From Methanobrevibacter_A sp964431035 (lineage in GTDB: Archaea > Methanobacteriota > Methanobacteria > Methanobacteriales > Methanobacteriaceae): a stretch of DNA of 64,000 bases. Positions 25,841 to 34,773 of the stretch are shown here, piece after piece. A program made the translations under genes and the position numbers. The notes beneath the pieces were generated by a model. That model was not told the DNA's origin, did not search any database, and saw only the letters and a list, made by a program, of their open reading frames with translations. The DNA is taken from positions 15,037 to 79,036 of the forward strand of contig CAYSIF010000004.1 in NCBI GenBank assembly GCA_964431035.1, in the 5' to 3' direction. Every line of letters begins with the position of its first letter. Positions within the stretch are counted from its first letter, which is position 1.

Positions 25841-27763
25841 TTATTCCTTTTTACATGTTCGTATTGCTCTTTCTGGACATATTTGAACACAATCAGTACA
25901 TCCAAAGCACATATTAGAATCAATAGTTACTTTCCCATCAATTAATGAAATTGCAGGACATGCTAATTCATTTACACATTTAAGACATTGTGTACAATTA
26001 TCTTGTATACACATTGGTCGCCCTCTTTTAACCCCTTTAATAAGTGTACATGGATATTGTGTTATAATTACACTAACACCATCAAAGGCTAATGCTTCTT
26101 TATATGTATCTATTGTTTTTCTTATTTGGTGAGGATTAACTGTTCTTATAAATTCAACACCTACTGCTTCTACAATTTTAACAATATCTATTGCAGGTGC
26201 TTCATCAAAAACACCATCAACTGGTAAACCAGGATTTGGTTGGCCTCCAGTCATTGCAGTTATACGATTATCAAGTATTGTTACTACAAAATTGTTCTTA
26301 TTATGCACTGCATTTAATAATGGTGAAATTCCACTATGGAAAAATGTACTATCACCTATAAAACTACAAACATATTGATCTGTTGCTTTACTGAAACCAC
26401 AACCATCACCGATACTTGAACCCATGCTTAAAAGATAATCCGCAGCATTATAAGGTGGACTAATACCTAATGTATAACATCCAATATCAGATGCAAATAT
26501 AACATCATTTATATCAATGTTTAATTCTTCTGCAGCCCTATTTACACAGTAATATGCTGAACGGTGTGAGCAACCTGCACATAATGTTGGTTGACGGTTA
26601 GGAATATCGCTTGTTAAAGTTTTAATATCTTCTGCAAATTCAACTTCTTCAATATCTGTATAACCTAATACCATATTAAAGGATTCTTTAACAATATCTT
26701 GACTGTATTCATGTACTTGTGGGAATACTCCATTTTTTTTACCATAAACTGGAATATCTAATCCGTTTTCTCCAAGTATTGCAAGAACTTCTTTTTCAAG
26801 TATTGGATCAACTTCCTCTACAATGAAAATTCCATCTAAATCTTTAACAAAGTCCAGTACTAAATCTTCACTTACTGGATATGATAAACCAAGTTTTAAA
26901 ATATCCATTCCTAATTTATCATTGTTAACAACATCATATGCATAGTTAAATGCACTGCTTGAGGATATTACACCAAATTCTCCATGTAAATCTATTTCAT
27001 GGTTAATATCATCAAATTCATAAATTTTATTTAATTCACATTCAAATGCATATTCTTCTAGTTCATCAATTTTATTAACAAGAACTGTGTGCATATCTAA
27101 TGCATTTGCAGGTACTGGTACGAATTGTGATGGGTTTTTATTAAAATGTCCTCTTGGCCAATATTCTCCATCACGTATTTTTTTATCATTTTCTGGTATT
27201 GCTCCAAGTTTAACTGGACCTCGCATATGTGAAACACGTGTTGTTGTACGTAATATTACTGGTAATTTTAATTCTTCTGATAATTGATATGCGAATATCA
27301 TCATATCTTTTATTTCTTGTGGATTACTTGGTTCCAGTACTGGTATATTAGCTTGTCTTGCAAAATTTCTTGTGTCTTGTTCGTTTTGTGATGAGAATGT
27401 GGAAGGATCATCTGCTACAAGTATAACCATACCTGATTCAACACCACTATATGCTGTTGTCATTGCAGAGTCACTTGCAACATTCATTCCTACATGTTTC
27501 ATAAATGTGAATGATCTTAAATTACTAACTGCTCCAGTTGCTGCTACTTCCATAGCTACTTTTTCATTTGCTGAGAATTCAAAATACATTCCCGCTCGTT
27601 TTGCAATAGCTGATAAAATATTACCTATTTCTGAGGAAGGTGTTCCTGGATAAGTTGCAGCAATATTAACACCTGCTTCAAGTGCTCCTCTAACTGCTGC
27701 TTCATTACCTAAAAGGAATAATTTATCTCCTTCTTTACCATCTAATAAGTTTTCATACGCCAT
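25841..27763 (-). CDS. iorA: Indolepyruvate ferredoxin oxidoreductase alpha subunit
   Basis: 640 residues, close to the usual 600-640. It carries an N-terminal pyruvate-flavodoxin-oxidoreductase-type domain (with AATYPGTPSSEIGN near 35-48), a central thiamine-diphosphate domain (CAGCSHRSAYY near 395-405 and GDSTFFHSG near 467-475) and a C-terminal 2[4Fe-4S] ferredoxin with Cys590, 593, 596, 602 and Cys619, 622, 625, 629. It passes electrons from arylpyruvate oxidation to ferredoxin or the reverse. It is transcribed with iorB and the small downstream gene from a promoter in the 27764-27951 gap. Confidence 0.94.
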   Translation of the reverse strand: MAYENLLDGKEGDKLFLLGNEAAVRGALEAGVNIAATYPGTPSSEIGNILSAIAKRAGMYFEFSANEKVAMEVAATGAVSNLRSFTFMKHVGMNVASDSAMTTAYSGVESGMVILVADDPSTFSSQNEQDTRNFARQANIPVLEPSNPQEIKDMMIFAYQLSEELKLPVILRTTTRVSHMRGPVKLGAIPENDKKIRDGEYWPRGHFNKNPSQFVPVPANALDMHTVLVNKIDELEEYAFECELNKIYEFDDINHEIDLHGEFGVISSSSAFNYAYDVVNNDKLGMDILKLGLSYPVSEDLVLDFVKDLDGIFIVEEVDPILEKEVLAILGENGLDIPVYGKKNGVFPQVHEYSQDIVKESFNMVLGYTDIEEVEFAEDIKTLTSDIPNRQPTLCAGCSHRSAYYCVNRAAEELNIDINDVIFASDIGCYTLGISPPYNAADYLLSMGSSIGDGCGFSKATDQYVCSFIGDSTFFHSGISPLLNAVHNKNNFVVTILDNRITAMTGGQPNPGLPVDGVFDEAPAIDIVKIVEAVGVEFIRTVNPHQIRKTIDTYKEALAFDGVSVIITQYPCTLIKGVKRGRPMCIQDNCTQCLKCVNELACPAISLIDGKVTIDSNMCFGCTDCVQICPERAIRTCKKE

Positions 27764-27969
27764 AATATAATCAAAACCTTAAATTAAGAAAAAAATAATA
27801 CTAAATTAATAATTATATTTTGAATAATAATCTTTTTTTTAATAAAAAAATGTTGTAAATTAAAAATTTTTTTTAATAAATTTTTTATAATATTTTAATT
27901 TATGAATATATTTATTTTTATTATAATTAATAATTATTTATAAAAAAAATTATGGGGAAATACCAAATT

Positions 27970-28464
27970 ATGGCACTTACAGAAAAACAAGAGGAAGAAA
28001 TAAATAAACTAACAGGAAAATTCACCTGCAGTACAGAATTTGTTGAAAGGGTGAGAAAAACTGCAGGATACAAAGATGATTTTAATGGAGGCCTACAAGC
28101 ATCAAACGATGCAACCAACATTCAAAAACTATTAAAATTAAATGTAGAGAATATGAACACTGAAGTAGAGGATATTGAAGGTTTATTAGATGAAATTATT
28201 AATGGATATTTATCTAATAAAAATCAAACAGTAGTTAGAGAATCTAAGGATTATGATGTTGATTATCCTCCAATTAATATAAGTGATGAGAATGGTAAAG
28301 CATTTTTAAAACAGTTAGGTCGTTTTGGTGATGCTGATCCTAATACTAAACATGGTTTTTATCATTTAATTAATATTAACACTACTCTTGTAAAACAGAA
28401 TGAGCAATTAAGACAACAGAATAATGAGATTATTGAATTATTAAATAAACTTTTAGAAAAATAG
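27970..28464 (+). CDS. Unknown acidic protein with C-terminal coiled coil
   Basis: About 164 residues. Residues of about 85-125 hold DYPPINISDENGKAFLKQL and FGDADPNTKHGFYHL, and the last 30 residues (QNEQLRQQNNEIIELLNKLL) are a clean coiled-coil/leucine heptad. No signal, membrane or metal motif. I place the start at the ATG at 27970; GGGGA lies 11 bases upstream. An in-frame ATG at 27952 sits next to a TTTATAAA element that could itself be the TATA box, making the upstream start unlikely. It stands alone between iorA (divergent) and tfrB. No family recognised. Confidence 0.65.
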   Translation: MALTEKQEEEINKLTGKFTCSTEFVERVRKTAGYKDDFNGGLQASNDATNIQKLLKLNVENMNTEVEDIEGLLDEIINGYLSNKNQTVVRESKDYDVDYPPINISDENGKAFLKQLGRFGDADPNTKHGFYHLININTTLVKQNEQLRQQNNEIIELLNKLLEK

Positions 28465-28547
28465 AATTTTCTCAATAAATTATAATTACTTTATAAAACA
28501 TATAGAATAATTATTAATTAATTATTTTTTGGGGTCTAATTTTTATT

Positions 28548-30023
28548 ATGAAAATTAAAATTCATGTATCACGATTTAACAAGGATATGGATGAATCCAT
28601 AATTAAAACTTATGAAATTGAAAAAACACCTAATATGAAGATATTAGATGCATTAAATAGTATAAATAATACTTATAATGAGGATATAAGTTTTAGAAGT
28701 AGTTGTCGTGCAGGACAGTGTGGATCTTGTGCTGTTAGAGTTGATGGTAATCCTGTGCTTGCATGTAAAAAAGAAGTAAGTGACGATATTCTTATTGAAC
28801 CATTAAAATTACCTATTATTAAAGATTTAATTGTTGATAGAACAAGTATTGATGATAAATTAAAAAGTATGGATTTGAACTTAGAAAGTGAAGACCCTGA
28901 AGGAGTTCATATTCCAAGTGAATTAAAGGATACTAAGAAAGTTAGAAGTTGTATTGAATGTTATAGTTGTCTTACTGCATGTCCTGTTTATCAAAATTTC
29001 CAGGAAGATTTTGCTGGTCCTTATTTTATGAGATATATTAGTAAATTTGAATTTGATCCAAGAGAATTGAAGAATCGTTTACGTGAAGGGTTTGAAAATG
29101 GATTATATGATTGTACTAGTTGTGGAAAGTGTGGTGCAGTTTGTCCAAAGGATATTAATAGTTTTGGAGATGCTGTAGAAAAGTTACGGGCAATTGCATA
29201 TAGTAAAGATCTTGGACCATTAGAAGCACATAAAAAGATAAAAAGTACTATTGAAAAGACTGGAAGAAGTGTTAGTAAACCTGAAGAACCTAGTTTTATT
29301 GAAAGTTTAAAACAAACAGACGCAGGTAAGAGTAAAGTTGCATTGTTTACTGGTTGTATGGTTGATTATCGTTTGCAGCATGTTGGTGAAGCTGTGATGG
29401 ATGTTTTCCGTGCAAATGGTATTAATGTTGATGTTCCTGAAGGTCAGGTTTGTTGTGGTTCTCCTTTACTTCGTACTGGTCAAAGAGATTCTGTTCAAAA
29501 GTTAGCTGATATTAATCGTGAAGTTTTTAAGGATTATGATACTGTTGTAACTATTTGTGCAGGTTGTGGTTCAACACTTAAAAATGATCATCCAAGTTTT
29601 GGAAATAAGTTAAATGTTCAAGATATTAGTGAGTTTCTCATTGATAAGCTTGATTATGATAGTATGAATGAATTAAACTTGAAGGTTACTTGGCATGATC
29701 CTTGTCATTTAGGTCGTGGTCAGGGCATTAAAGATGAGCCTCGTGAGATTTTAGAGAAGATTCCTGGCGTGGATTTTGTTGAGATGGAGTTTCCTTGTCA
29801 GTGCTGTGGTGCTGGTGGTGGGGTGAAATCTGGAAAACCTGAGATTGCATTACGTTTAAGTGAAGATAAGGCAGAGATGATTAAGGATACTGGTGCTGAT
29901 AAGTTTATTACTATTTGTCCTTTCTGTCAATCTAATATTAGTGATGGTTTGAAGTCTATTGGTGAGGATAAGATTTCTGGTATGAATCTTGTGGAATTGT
30001 TAGAAGAAGCTTATAATATTTAG
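28548..30023 (+). CDS. tfrB: CoM/CoB-dependent fumarate reductase subunit B (TfrB)
   Basis: 491 residues. It is a fusion of a succinate-dehydrogenase-type iron-sulphur subunit with a heterodisulphide-reductase HdrB-like subunit. [2Fe-2S] ligands are Cys53, 58, 61 and 73. Two [4Fe-4S] sites follow at Cys135, 138, 141, 145 and Cys189, 192, 195, 199. Two CCG-type domains come after that (VCCGSP, HDPCHLG, CQCCGAGGG). Known function: with TfrA it reduces fumarate with CoM-SH and CoB-SH, yielding the heterodisulphide and succinate for biosynthesis. TfrA is not in this window. A ribosome-binding GGGG is 14-17 bases before ATG. Confidence 0.92.
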   Translation: MKIKIHVSRFNKDMDESIIKTYEIEKTPNMKILDALNSINNTYNEDISFRSSCRAGQCGSCAVRVDGNPVLACKKEVSDDILIEPLKLPIIKDLIVDRTSIDDKLKSMDLNLESEDPEGVHIPSELKDTKKVRSCIECYSCLTACPVYQNFQEDFAGPYFMRYISKFEFDPRELKNRLREGFENGLYDCTSCGKCGAVCPKDINSFGDAVEKLRAIAYSKDLGPLEAHKKIKSTIEKTGRSVSKPEEPSFIESLKQTDAGKSKVALFTGCMVDYRLQHVGEAVMDVFRANGINVDVPEGQVCCGSPLLRTGQRDSVQKLADINREVFKDYDTVVTICAGCGSTLKNDHPSFGNKLNVQDISEFLIDKLDYDSMNELNLKVTWHDPCHLGRGQGIKDEPREILEKIPGVDFVEMEFPCQCCGAGGGVKSGKPEIALRLSEDKAEMIKDTGADKFITICPFCQSNISDGLKSIGEDKISGMNLVELLEEAYNI

Positions 30024-30037
30024 GGATATAGTTTTTT

Positions 30038-30784
30038 ATGGTTAAAGAAGTAGTAGTTGATGATGAAACCCTGCGTTTACGTGATAATATTTATATTGTT
30101 TTTGTAGAATGTGAAACTAGTGGGAATGTTGGTTTTCTTGTAAGAACTATGGCTAATTTTGGTTTAAAGAATCTTGTACTTATTAATCCATGTACTTTAA
30201 AAGATGATGCTTATTATCAGGCTATGCATGCTCGAAGTACTGTTGAAGAAGCTATAATTTATCCTAGTTTAACTGATTTTATTAGTGAATATGATATTGA
30301 TTTTATTGTAGGTTCTACAGGTATGCCTGGTGGAAGTTATAGTTTGTCTAGGATTCCTATAAGTCCTGAAGAGTTAGGCAGTAAGTTAGATTCTAATCGC
30401 AAGATTGCTCTTCTTTTTGGTCGTGAAGGTGATGGTTTAAATAATAAGGAGATTGATTTGTGTGATATTATTGTGAGTATTCCAACTGATGCAGATTATC
30501 CTATTATGAATATTACTCATGCGGCAGCTATTCTTTTTTATGAGATTTTTAAGAATCGTTATGAGTATCCTGTTGAAGGTTATATTGAAAGTACACATGT
30601 TGAAAAGGAGCATTTGATTCAGGAGTTTAGTGATTTAACTAGTGTTTTAGAGATTCCTGAGCATAAGAAGTCTAATGGTGTTAAAGTATTTAAGAATATT
30701 ATTAATAGGGGTTTTATTACTGGTAGGGAAGTTCATACTTTAATGGGTATTTTAAGACGTTTAAGAATTAAAAATGAAAAATAA
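30038..30784 (+). CDS. trmJ: tRNA (cytidine/uridine-2'-O-)-methyltransferase, TrmJ family
   Basis: 248 residues of the SPOUT (SpoU) class. The knot motifs are NVGFLVRTMANFGLKNLVLINP near 29-50 (motif 1 with Asn and the RT pair), LLFGREGDGLNNKE (about 129-142, motif 2) and SIPTDADYPIMNITHAAAI (about 150-168, motif 3). TrmJ methylates the ribose at tRNA position 32; other SpoU enzymes cannot be fully excluded. It starts 14 bp after tfrB in the same direction. The C-terminal helical extension is typical of archaeal TrmJ. Confidence 0.88.
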   Translation: MVKEVVVDDETLRLRDNIYIVFVECETSGNVGFLVRTMANFGLKNLVLINPCTLKDDAYYQAMHARSTVEEAIIYPSLTDFISEYDIDFIVGSTGMPGGSYSLSRIPISPEELGSKLDSNRKIALLFGREGDGLNNKEIDLCDIIVSIPTDADYPIMNITHAAAILFYEIFKNRYEYPVEGYIESTHVEKEHLIQEFSDLTSVLEIPEHKKSNGVKVFKNIINRGFITGREVHTLMGILRRLRIKNEK

Positions 30785-31274
30785 GTTATTTATAATTCTA
30801 TTTTTTTAATTAGTGAATATTTTTGTTTTTAAAAAAAAAGAGTGGTTTTTTGTGTTAAATTTGGAGCATATTATTTTTTATTTATAACATGCTCCTTGTG
30901 GTTTTTATGTTTAATAGTTTTACTTTGATATTAAAGTTCGAATTTTTAAATATGTGAGCTCTTGGTACTCACATTTTATTATTTAGGATATTATTTATAT
31001 TTAAATTTTTCTAATTAAAATCTTAATGACTTAACTAAGTTAATACTATGTTGTATAAGTCCACCAATAAAAATAGCTAAAAAAAGAAGAAAAAACAAAA
31101 AAACACCAAAAAATATAAAGAAAAAGAAGACCTAAAAATTCAACTCAAAATTTTTTCTTAATTTTTTTTCTAAAAACATAATTTTATAAATAAAATGTAG
31201 TACCATAAATTAAACTAGTATATAATATATATTAATTATTTTTTTAAATTAATTTTTATAGGAAATCTAATCAT
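30785..31274 (+). other. 490-bp gap with two hairpins, no gene recognised
   Basis: No believable open frame. Two perfect 7-bp hairpins lie close together, at 30863-30895 (GGAGCAT/ATGCTCC, 19-base loop) and 30952-30974 (ATGTGAG/CTCACAT, 9-base loop). The region between is T-rich and the second half (31070-31140) is a long A-rich run. The gap could carry a small non-coding RNA, the 3' end of the trmJ message and the dcd promoter. No tRNA, box C/D or SRP-like fold is evident. Confidence 0.35.
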
Positions 31275-31859
31275 ATGGCTATTTTAAGTGATAAAGATAT
31301 TAAAGAAATGTTAAGTAATGGGCACATTAGTATTGAACCATTACAAGATGAAAAGCAAATACAACCATCTAGTGTTGATTTACGTATTGGTGATGAGTTT
31401 AAAGTATTTCATGTTGTAAGAACACCATATATAGATCCAAAAGATGAAGAAGAAGTTGCAAATTATATGGAAACCTTCACAGTACCTGAAGGAGAAGCAT
31501 TCATAATACATCCAAATGAATTTGCATTAGCAACAACACAAGAAACAGTTAAATTACCTGCAGACATTGTTGCACGTGTAGAAGGACGTTCAAGTATGGG
31601 GCGCTTAGGAGTTACTATGCATGTAACTGCAGGATATATTGATCCTGGATTTGAAGGGAAAATAACTCTTGAAATAAGTAACATAGGAGCAATGCCAGTA
31701 GCATTATACCCTGGACAAAGAGTATGTCAAGTAGTATTTGAAACAATGACCAGTCCCTCAGAAATGCCTTACGGACACCCAGAACGTAACAGTAAATATA
31801 TGAACCAAACACGTCCAGAAAGCAGCCGTATAAAAATGGACTACGAATTAAAAAAATAA
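31275..31859 (+). CDS. dcd: dCTP deaminase (possibly bifunctional with dUTPase)
   Basis: 194 residues. The N-terminus (MAILSDKDIKEML) and the trimeric dUTPase-fold blocks are present: QPSSVDLRIGDEF (about 30-42), VARVEGRSSMGRLG (about 100-113, containing the phosphate-binding Arg-Ser-Ser and the catalytic Glu region), HVTAGYIDPGFEG (about 116-128) and YPGQRVCQ near 144-151. It makes dUMP via dUTP for thymidylate synthesis, complementing the archaeal ThyA at 4566. The start ATG follows a GGAAATC site and the gene ends 20 bp before glyS, so the two form an operon. Confidence 0.94.
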   Translation: MAILSDKDIKEMLSNGHISIEPLQDEKQIQPSSVDLRIGDEFKVFHVVRTPYIDPKDEEEVANYMETFTVPEGEAFIIHPNEFALATTQETVKLPADIVARVEGRSSMGRLGVTMHVTAGYIDPGFEGKITLEISNIGAMPVALYPGQRVCQVVFETMTSPSEMPYGHPERNSKYMNQTRPESSRIKMDYELKK

Positions 31860-31879
31860 AACAGGAGCAGAAGATTAAG

Positions 31880-33580
31880 ATGAATCATGAAAAAATGATG
31901 AATGTTGGTAAAAAACGAGGATTCTTATGGCCATCATTCGAAATCTACTCAGGAGTAAGTGGATTCACAGATTACGGCCCATTAGGTGCAACAGTAAAAA
32001 ACAATATAATGCAAAAATGGAGAAGCCAATACATTGCAGGCGAAGGATACTATGAAATAGAATCACCAACAGTAATGCCAGAAGAAGTTCTTAAAGCATC
32101 AGGACATGTTGACAACTTCACAGACCCAATGACCAAATGTGAAAAATGTGGAGAAGTTTACAGAGCAGACCATATAATCGAAGAAGCCATAGGATTAGAT
32201 GTTGAAAGCTTACCAAATAGTGAAATGGATGAAATAGTTAAAAAAAATAATATTAAATGTCCAGAATGTGGAGGAGACCTTGCAAATATCTGGAATTATA
32301 ATCTAATGTTTAAAACACAAATTGGGGCTAAAGGAACAAAAACTGGATATATGCGTCCTGAAACAGCACAAGGAATATTCATAGACTTTAAACGTTTAAG
32401 CAGATTCTATCGTAATAAATTACCATTTGGTGCTGTTCAATTAGGAAAATCTTACCGTAATGAAATAAGTCCAAGACAAGGAGTAATAAGATTACGTGAA
32501 TTCACACAAGCAGAATGTGAAATATTCCTAAACCCAGAGGATAAAGATACTCCGAAATTTGAAAGTATAAAAAATGAAGTATTACACTTATGCTCACAAG
32601 ATGTTCAATTAAATGAAAAAGAAGATATTACAATCACTGCAGAAGAAGCCATAAAACAAAATATAATAAGTAGCCAAACACTTGTTTACCAATTATACAT
32701 TGCAAAGAAATTTTTAAATGAGATTGGAATAAGTGATGATGTTTTAAGATTCCGGCAACACTTACCTGGAGAAATGGCACATTATGCATTAGATTGTTGG
32801 GATGTTGAATGTTTAACTGATCAATATGGATGGGTTGAAATAATTGGAATAGCAGACCGTGGAAATTATGATTTAACACAACATGGAAACGAAAGTAATG
32901 AAGAATTAAATGTTTATATTGAATATGATGAAACAAAAACCATAAACAAAAGTGTTGTTAAACCAAATTTAAAAGTTTTCGGCCCAACATTCAAAGGAGA
33001 TGCTCCAAAAATCATTGAATGGTTAAAAACCTGTGATACACAAGAGCTTAAAAAGGAAATAGATGAAAATGGTAAGTATGTTCTTGAATTAGATAAAGAA
33101 TATGAATTATTATCTGATTATTTACTATTTGAAGAAGTAACTGAAGAGGTTAATGGTGAGAAGATAATTCCTCATGTTATAGAACCTTCATTTGGTATAG
33201 ATCGTATATTATATTGTGTATTATTACATTCTTTCCATACTAGTGATGATGAGGATGGTAAAGATTACTTTAAATTTGAAAATGAAGTAGCTCCTATTAA
33301 AGTTAGTGTATTTCCATTAATGAATAAGGATGGTTTAGATACTATTGCTTTAGATATTCAAACTATGTTACGTAGTGAGGGAATAACTGTAGACTTTGAT
33401 GGTAGTGGAACTATTGGTCGTCGTTATGCACGTTCAGATGAAATTGGTGTTCCATTTGCAGTAACTGTGGATTTTGATACTAAAGAGGATAATACTGTTA
33501 CTTTAAGAAATCGTGATACTGAAGAGCAAGAACGTGTAAGTATTGATGATTTAGTAGATATTATAAAAAGTAGATTATAA
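31880..33580 (+). CDS. glyS: Glycyl-tRNA synthetase
   Basis: 566 residues, alpha2-type (eukaryotic/archaeal) class II synthetase. Visible are motif 1 (GPLGATVKNN), a CxxC...CxxC zinc-like knuckle (CEKCGEVY, then CPECGG near 131-136), the GYMRPETAQGIF motif 2 region, motif 2 Arg in YRNEISPRQGVIRLREFTQAE and motif 3 (PSFGIDRILYC). It charges tRNA-Gly. A GGAGCAG ribosome-binding site is present. Codon style changes near 33050-33150: before it A/C endings, after it T endings, with the frame intact. Confidence 0.96.
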   Translation: MNHEKMMNVGKKRGFLWPSFEIYSGVSGFTDYGPLGATVKNNIMQKWRSQYIAGEGYYEIESPTVMPEEVLKASGHVDNFTDPMTKCEKCGEVYRADHIIEEAIGLDVESLPNSEMDEIVKKNNIKCPECGGDLANIWNYNLMFKTQIGAKGTKTGYMRPETAQGIFIDFKRLSRFYRNKLPFGAVQLGKSYRNEISPRQGVIRLREFTQAECEIFLNPEDKDTPKFESIKNEVLHLCSQDVQLNEKEDITITAEEAIKQNIISSQTLVYQLYIAKKFLNEIGISDDVLRFRQHLPGEMAHYALDCWDVECLTDQYGWVEIIGIADRGNYDLTQHGNESNEELNVYIEYDETKTINKSVVKPNLKVFGPTFKGDAPKIIEWLKTCDTQELKKEIDENGKYVLELDKEYELLSDYLLFEEVTEEVNGEKIIPHVIEPSFGIDRILYCVLLHSFHTSDDEDGKDYFKFENEVAPIKVSVFPLMNKDGLDTIALDIQTMLRSEGITVDFDGSGTIGRRYARSDEIGVPFAVTVDFDTKEDNTVTLRNRDTEEQERVSIDDLVDIIKSRL

Positions 33581-33631
33581 AATCTACATTCCCCTTTTTC
33601 TTTTTTTATTAATTCTTTGTGTGATTATTTT

Positions 33632-34390
33632 ATGATTATTGATACACATATGCATGCTGATGCAAGAAGTAGTGAAGATTTTGAAACCATGTATAATAGT
33701 GGTGTTGATACTGCAATTACATGTGCATACTATCCTTACAAATTAAGAAGTTCTGAATGTTTACTAAACCACTTCGACAGAATAAGAAAATACGACCCAA
33801 AACGTGCAGCAGAATACGGACTAAAATTAGAAGTAGCACTAGGAATACACCCAGTAAACTCAAAAATAGATTACAAACCAATAATAAAAGAACTAGAAGA
33901 ACTAATAATAAACAAAAAAATAAAAATTATTGGAGAAATCGGATTAGACCAAAACACACCACAAGAACAAGAAGTATTCAAAAAACAATTACAACTAGCA
34001 GACCAATTAAAAACCAAAGTCATAATACACACACCACGTAAAAACAAAACAGAGGTACTAAAAGATATTAAAAAAATTGCAGATGAAAATATTAACCCAA
34101 AATTAGTTGTAATTGACCATATAAACCAAAATGTCATTGAAGACATTATAGATACCGATTATACATTAGGTTTAACAATACAACCTCAAAAAATGAGTAC
34201 AGATGAATGTATTAGTATCTTAGATGAGTATGGTTTTGATAAGTTTCTATTAAATAGTGATATTAGTAATAAACCTTCAAATCCTTTAAGTGTACCTGAA
34301 ACTGTTCGTACATTAAAAAGATTAAATTATAATAAAAAGGATATAAACAAAGTATCCTATAAAAATGCAGTTGAGTTCTTCAACCTATAA
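33632..34390 (+). CDS. TatD-like metal-dependent hydrolase
   Basis: About 252 residues, TIM-barrel amidohydrolase superfamily. The first metal motif is MIIDTHMHAD at 1-10 (H-x-H), LGIHPVN and GEIGLDQNTP (about 106-115) give the bridging Glu, and IHTPRKNK and IDHIN (about 164-168) are further histidines, with LLNSDI near the end supplying an Asp. It could be a 3'-5' deoxyribonuclease or another phosphoester/amide hydrolase; divergent enough that activity is unsure. I reject an upstream TTG (33617) because TatD-like proteins begin at IDTHMH. It follows glyS by 51 bp. Codon endings change from T to A and back along the gene. Confidence 0.82.
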   Translation: MIIDTHMHADARSSEDFETMYNSGVDTAITCAYYPYKLRSSECLLNHFDRIRKYDPKRAAEYGLKLEVALGIHPVNSKIDYKPIIKELEELIINKKIKIIGEIGLDQNTPQEQEVFKKQLQLADQLKTKVIIHTPRKNKTEVLKDIKKIADENINPKLVVIDHINQNVIEDIIDTDYTLGLTIQPQKMSTDECISILDEYGFDKFLLNSDISNKPSNPLSVPETVRTLKRLNYNKKDINKVSYKNAVEFFNL

Positions 34391-34405
34391 AAAAAAGAAG
34401 TGATA

Positions 34406-34768
34406 TTATTTTTTTTGTAATTTAACACGTTTTGGAGATAAGATAAATAAGTATTTTCCAGATTCTTGTGATAGTAATATTGATTCACACTCATGCTTAT
34501 CTCTTAATTCTTTTACTATTTCTCCTGCAGCATTAAAAGTTATTCTTCCTTTACGATGTAAGAATCCTAAATCTATAATTACTGGATTTTTCTCCTCAAC
34601 TATTTGATCATATATATAATCCATATCTTCTAGTGTTTTTGGACGAATTAGTACTATTTCATAATATTCTTGTTGTGGAGATATTGTGTAATATTCTTGG
34701 TAATCATCAGCATATGATGTTTGTCCTCTGAATCCTAAGTTTTCTTTTAAGCTGCTTAAAAAAGACAT
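34406..34768 (-). CDS. sepF: Cell-division protein SepF (archaeal)
   Basis: 120 residues. It starts with a possible membrane-binding amphipathic helix (SFLSSLKENLGF), followed by an acidic linker and a compact alpha/beta domain (about 40-118) with VLIRPKTLEDMDYIYDQI, NPVIIDLGFL and a C-terminal YLFILSPKRVKL strand. This is the DUF552/SepF fold. In archaea it tethers FtsZ to the membrane. Methanobacteriales have pseudomurein walls and use FtsZ-SepF division. The gap to the DUF1611 gene is 5 bp, so the two are co-transcribed. Confidence 0.88.
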   Translation of the reverse strand: MSFLSSLKENLGFRGQTSYADDYQEYYTISPQQEYYEIVLIRPKTLEDMDYIYDQIVEEKNPVIIDLGFLHRKGRITFNAAGEIVKELRDKHECESILLSQESGKYLFILSPKRVKLQKK

Positions 34769-34773
34769 GTTTT

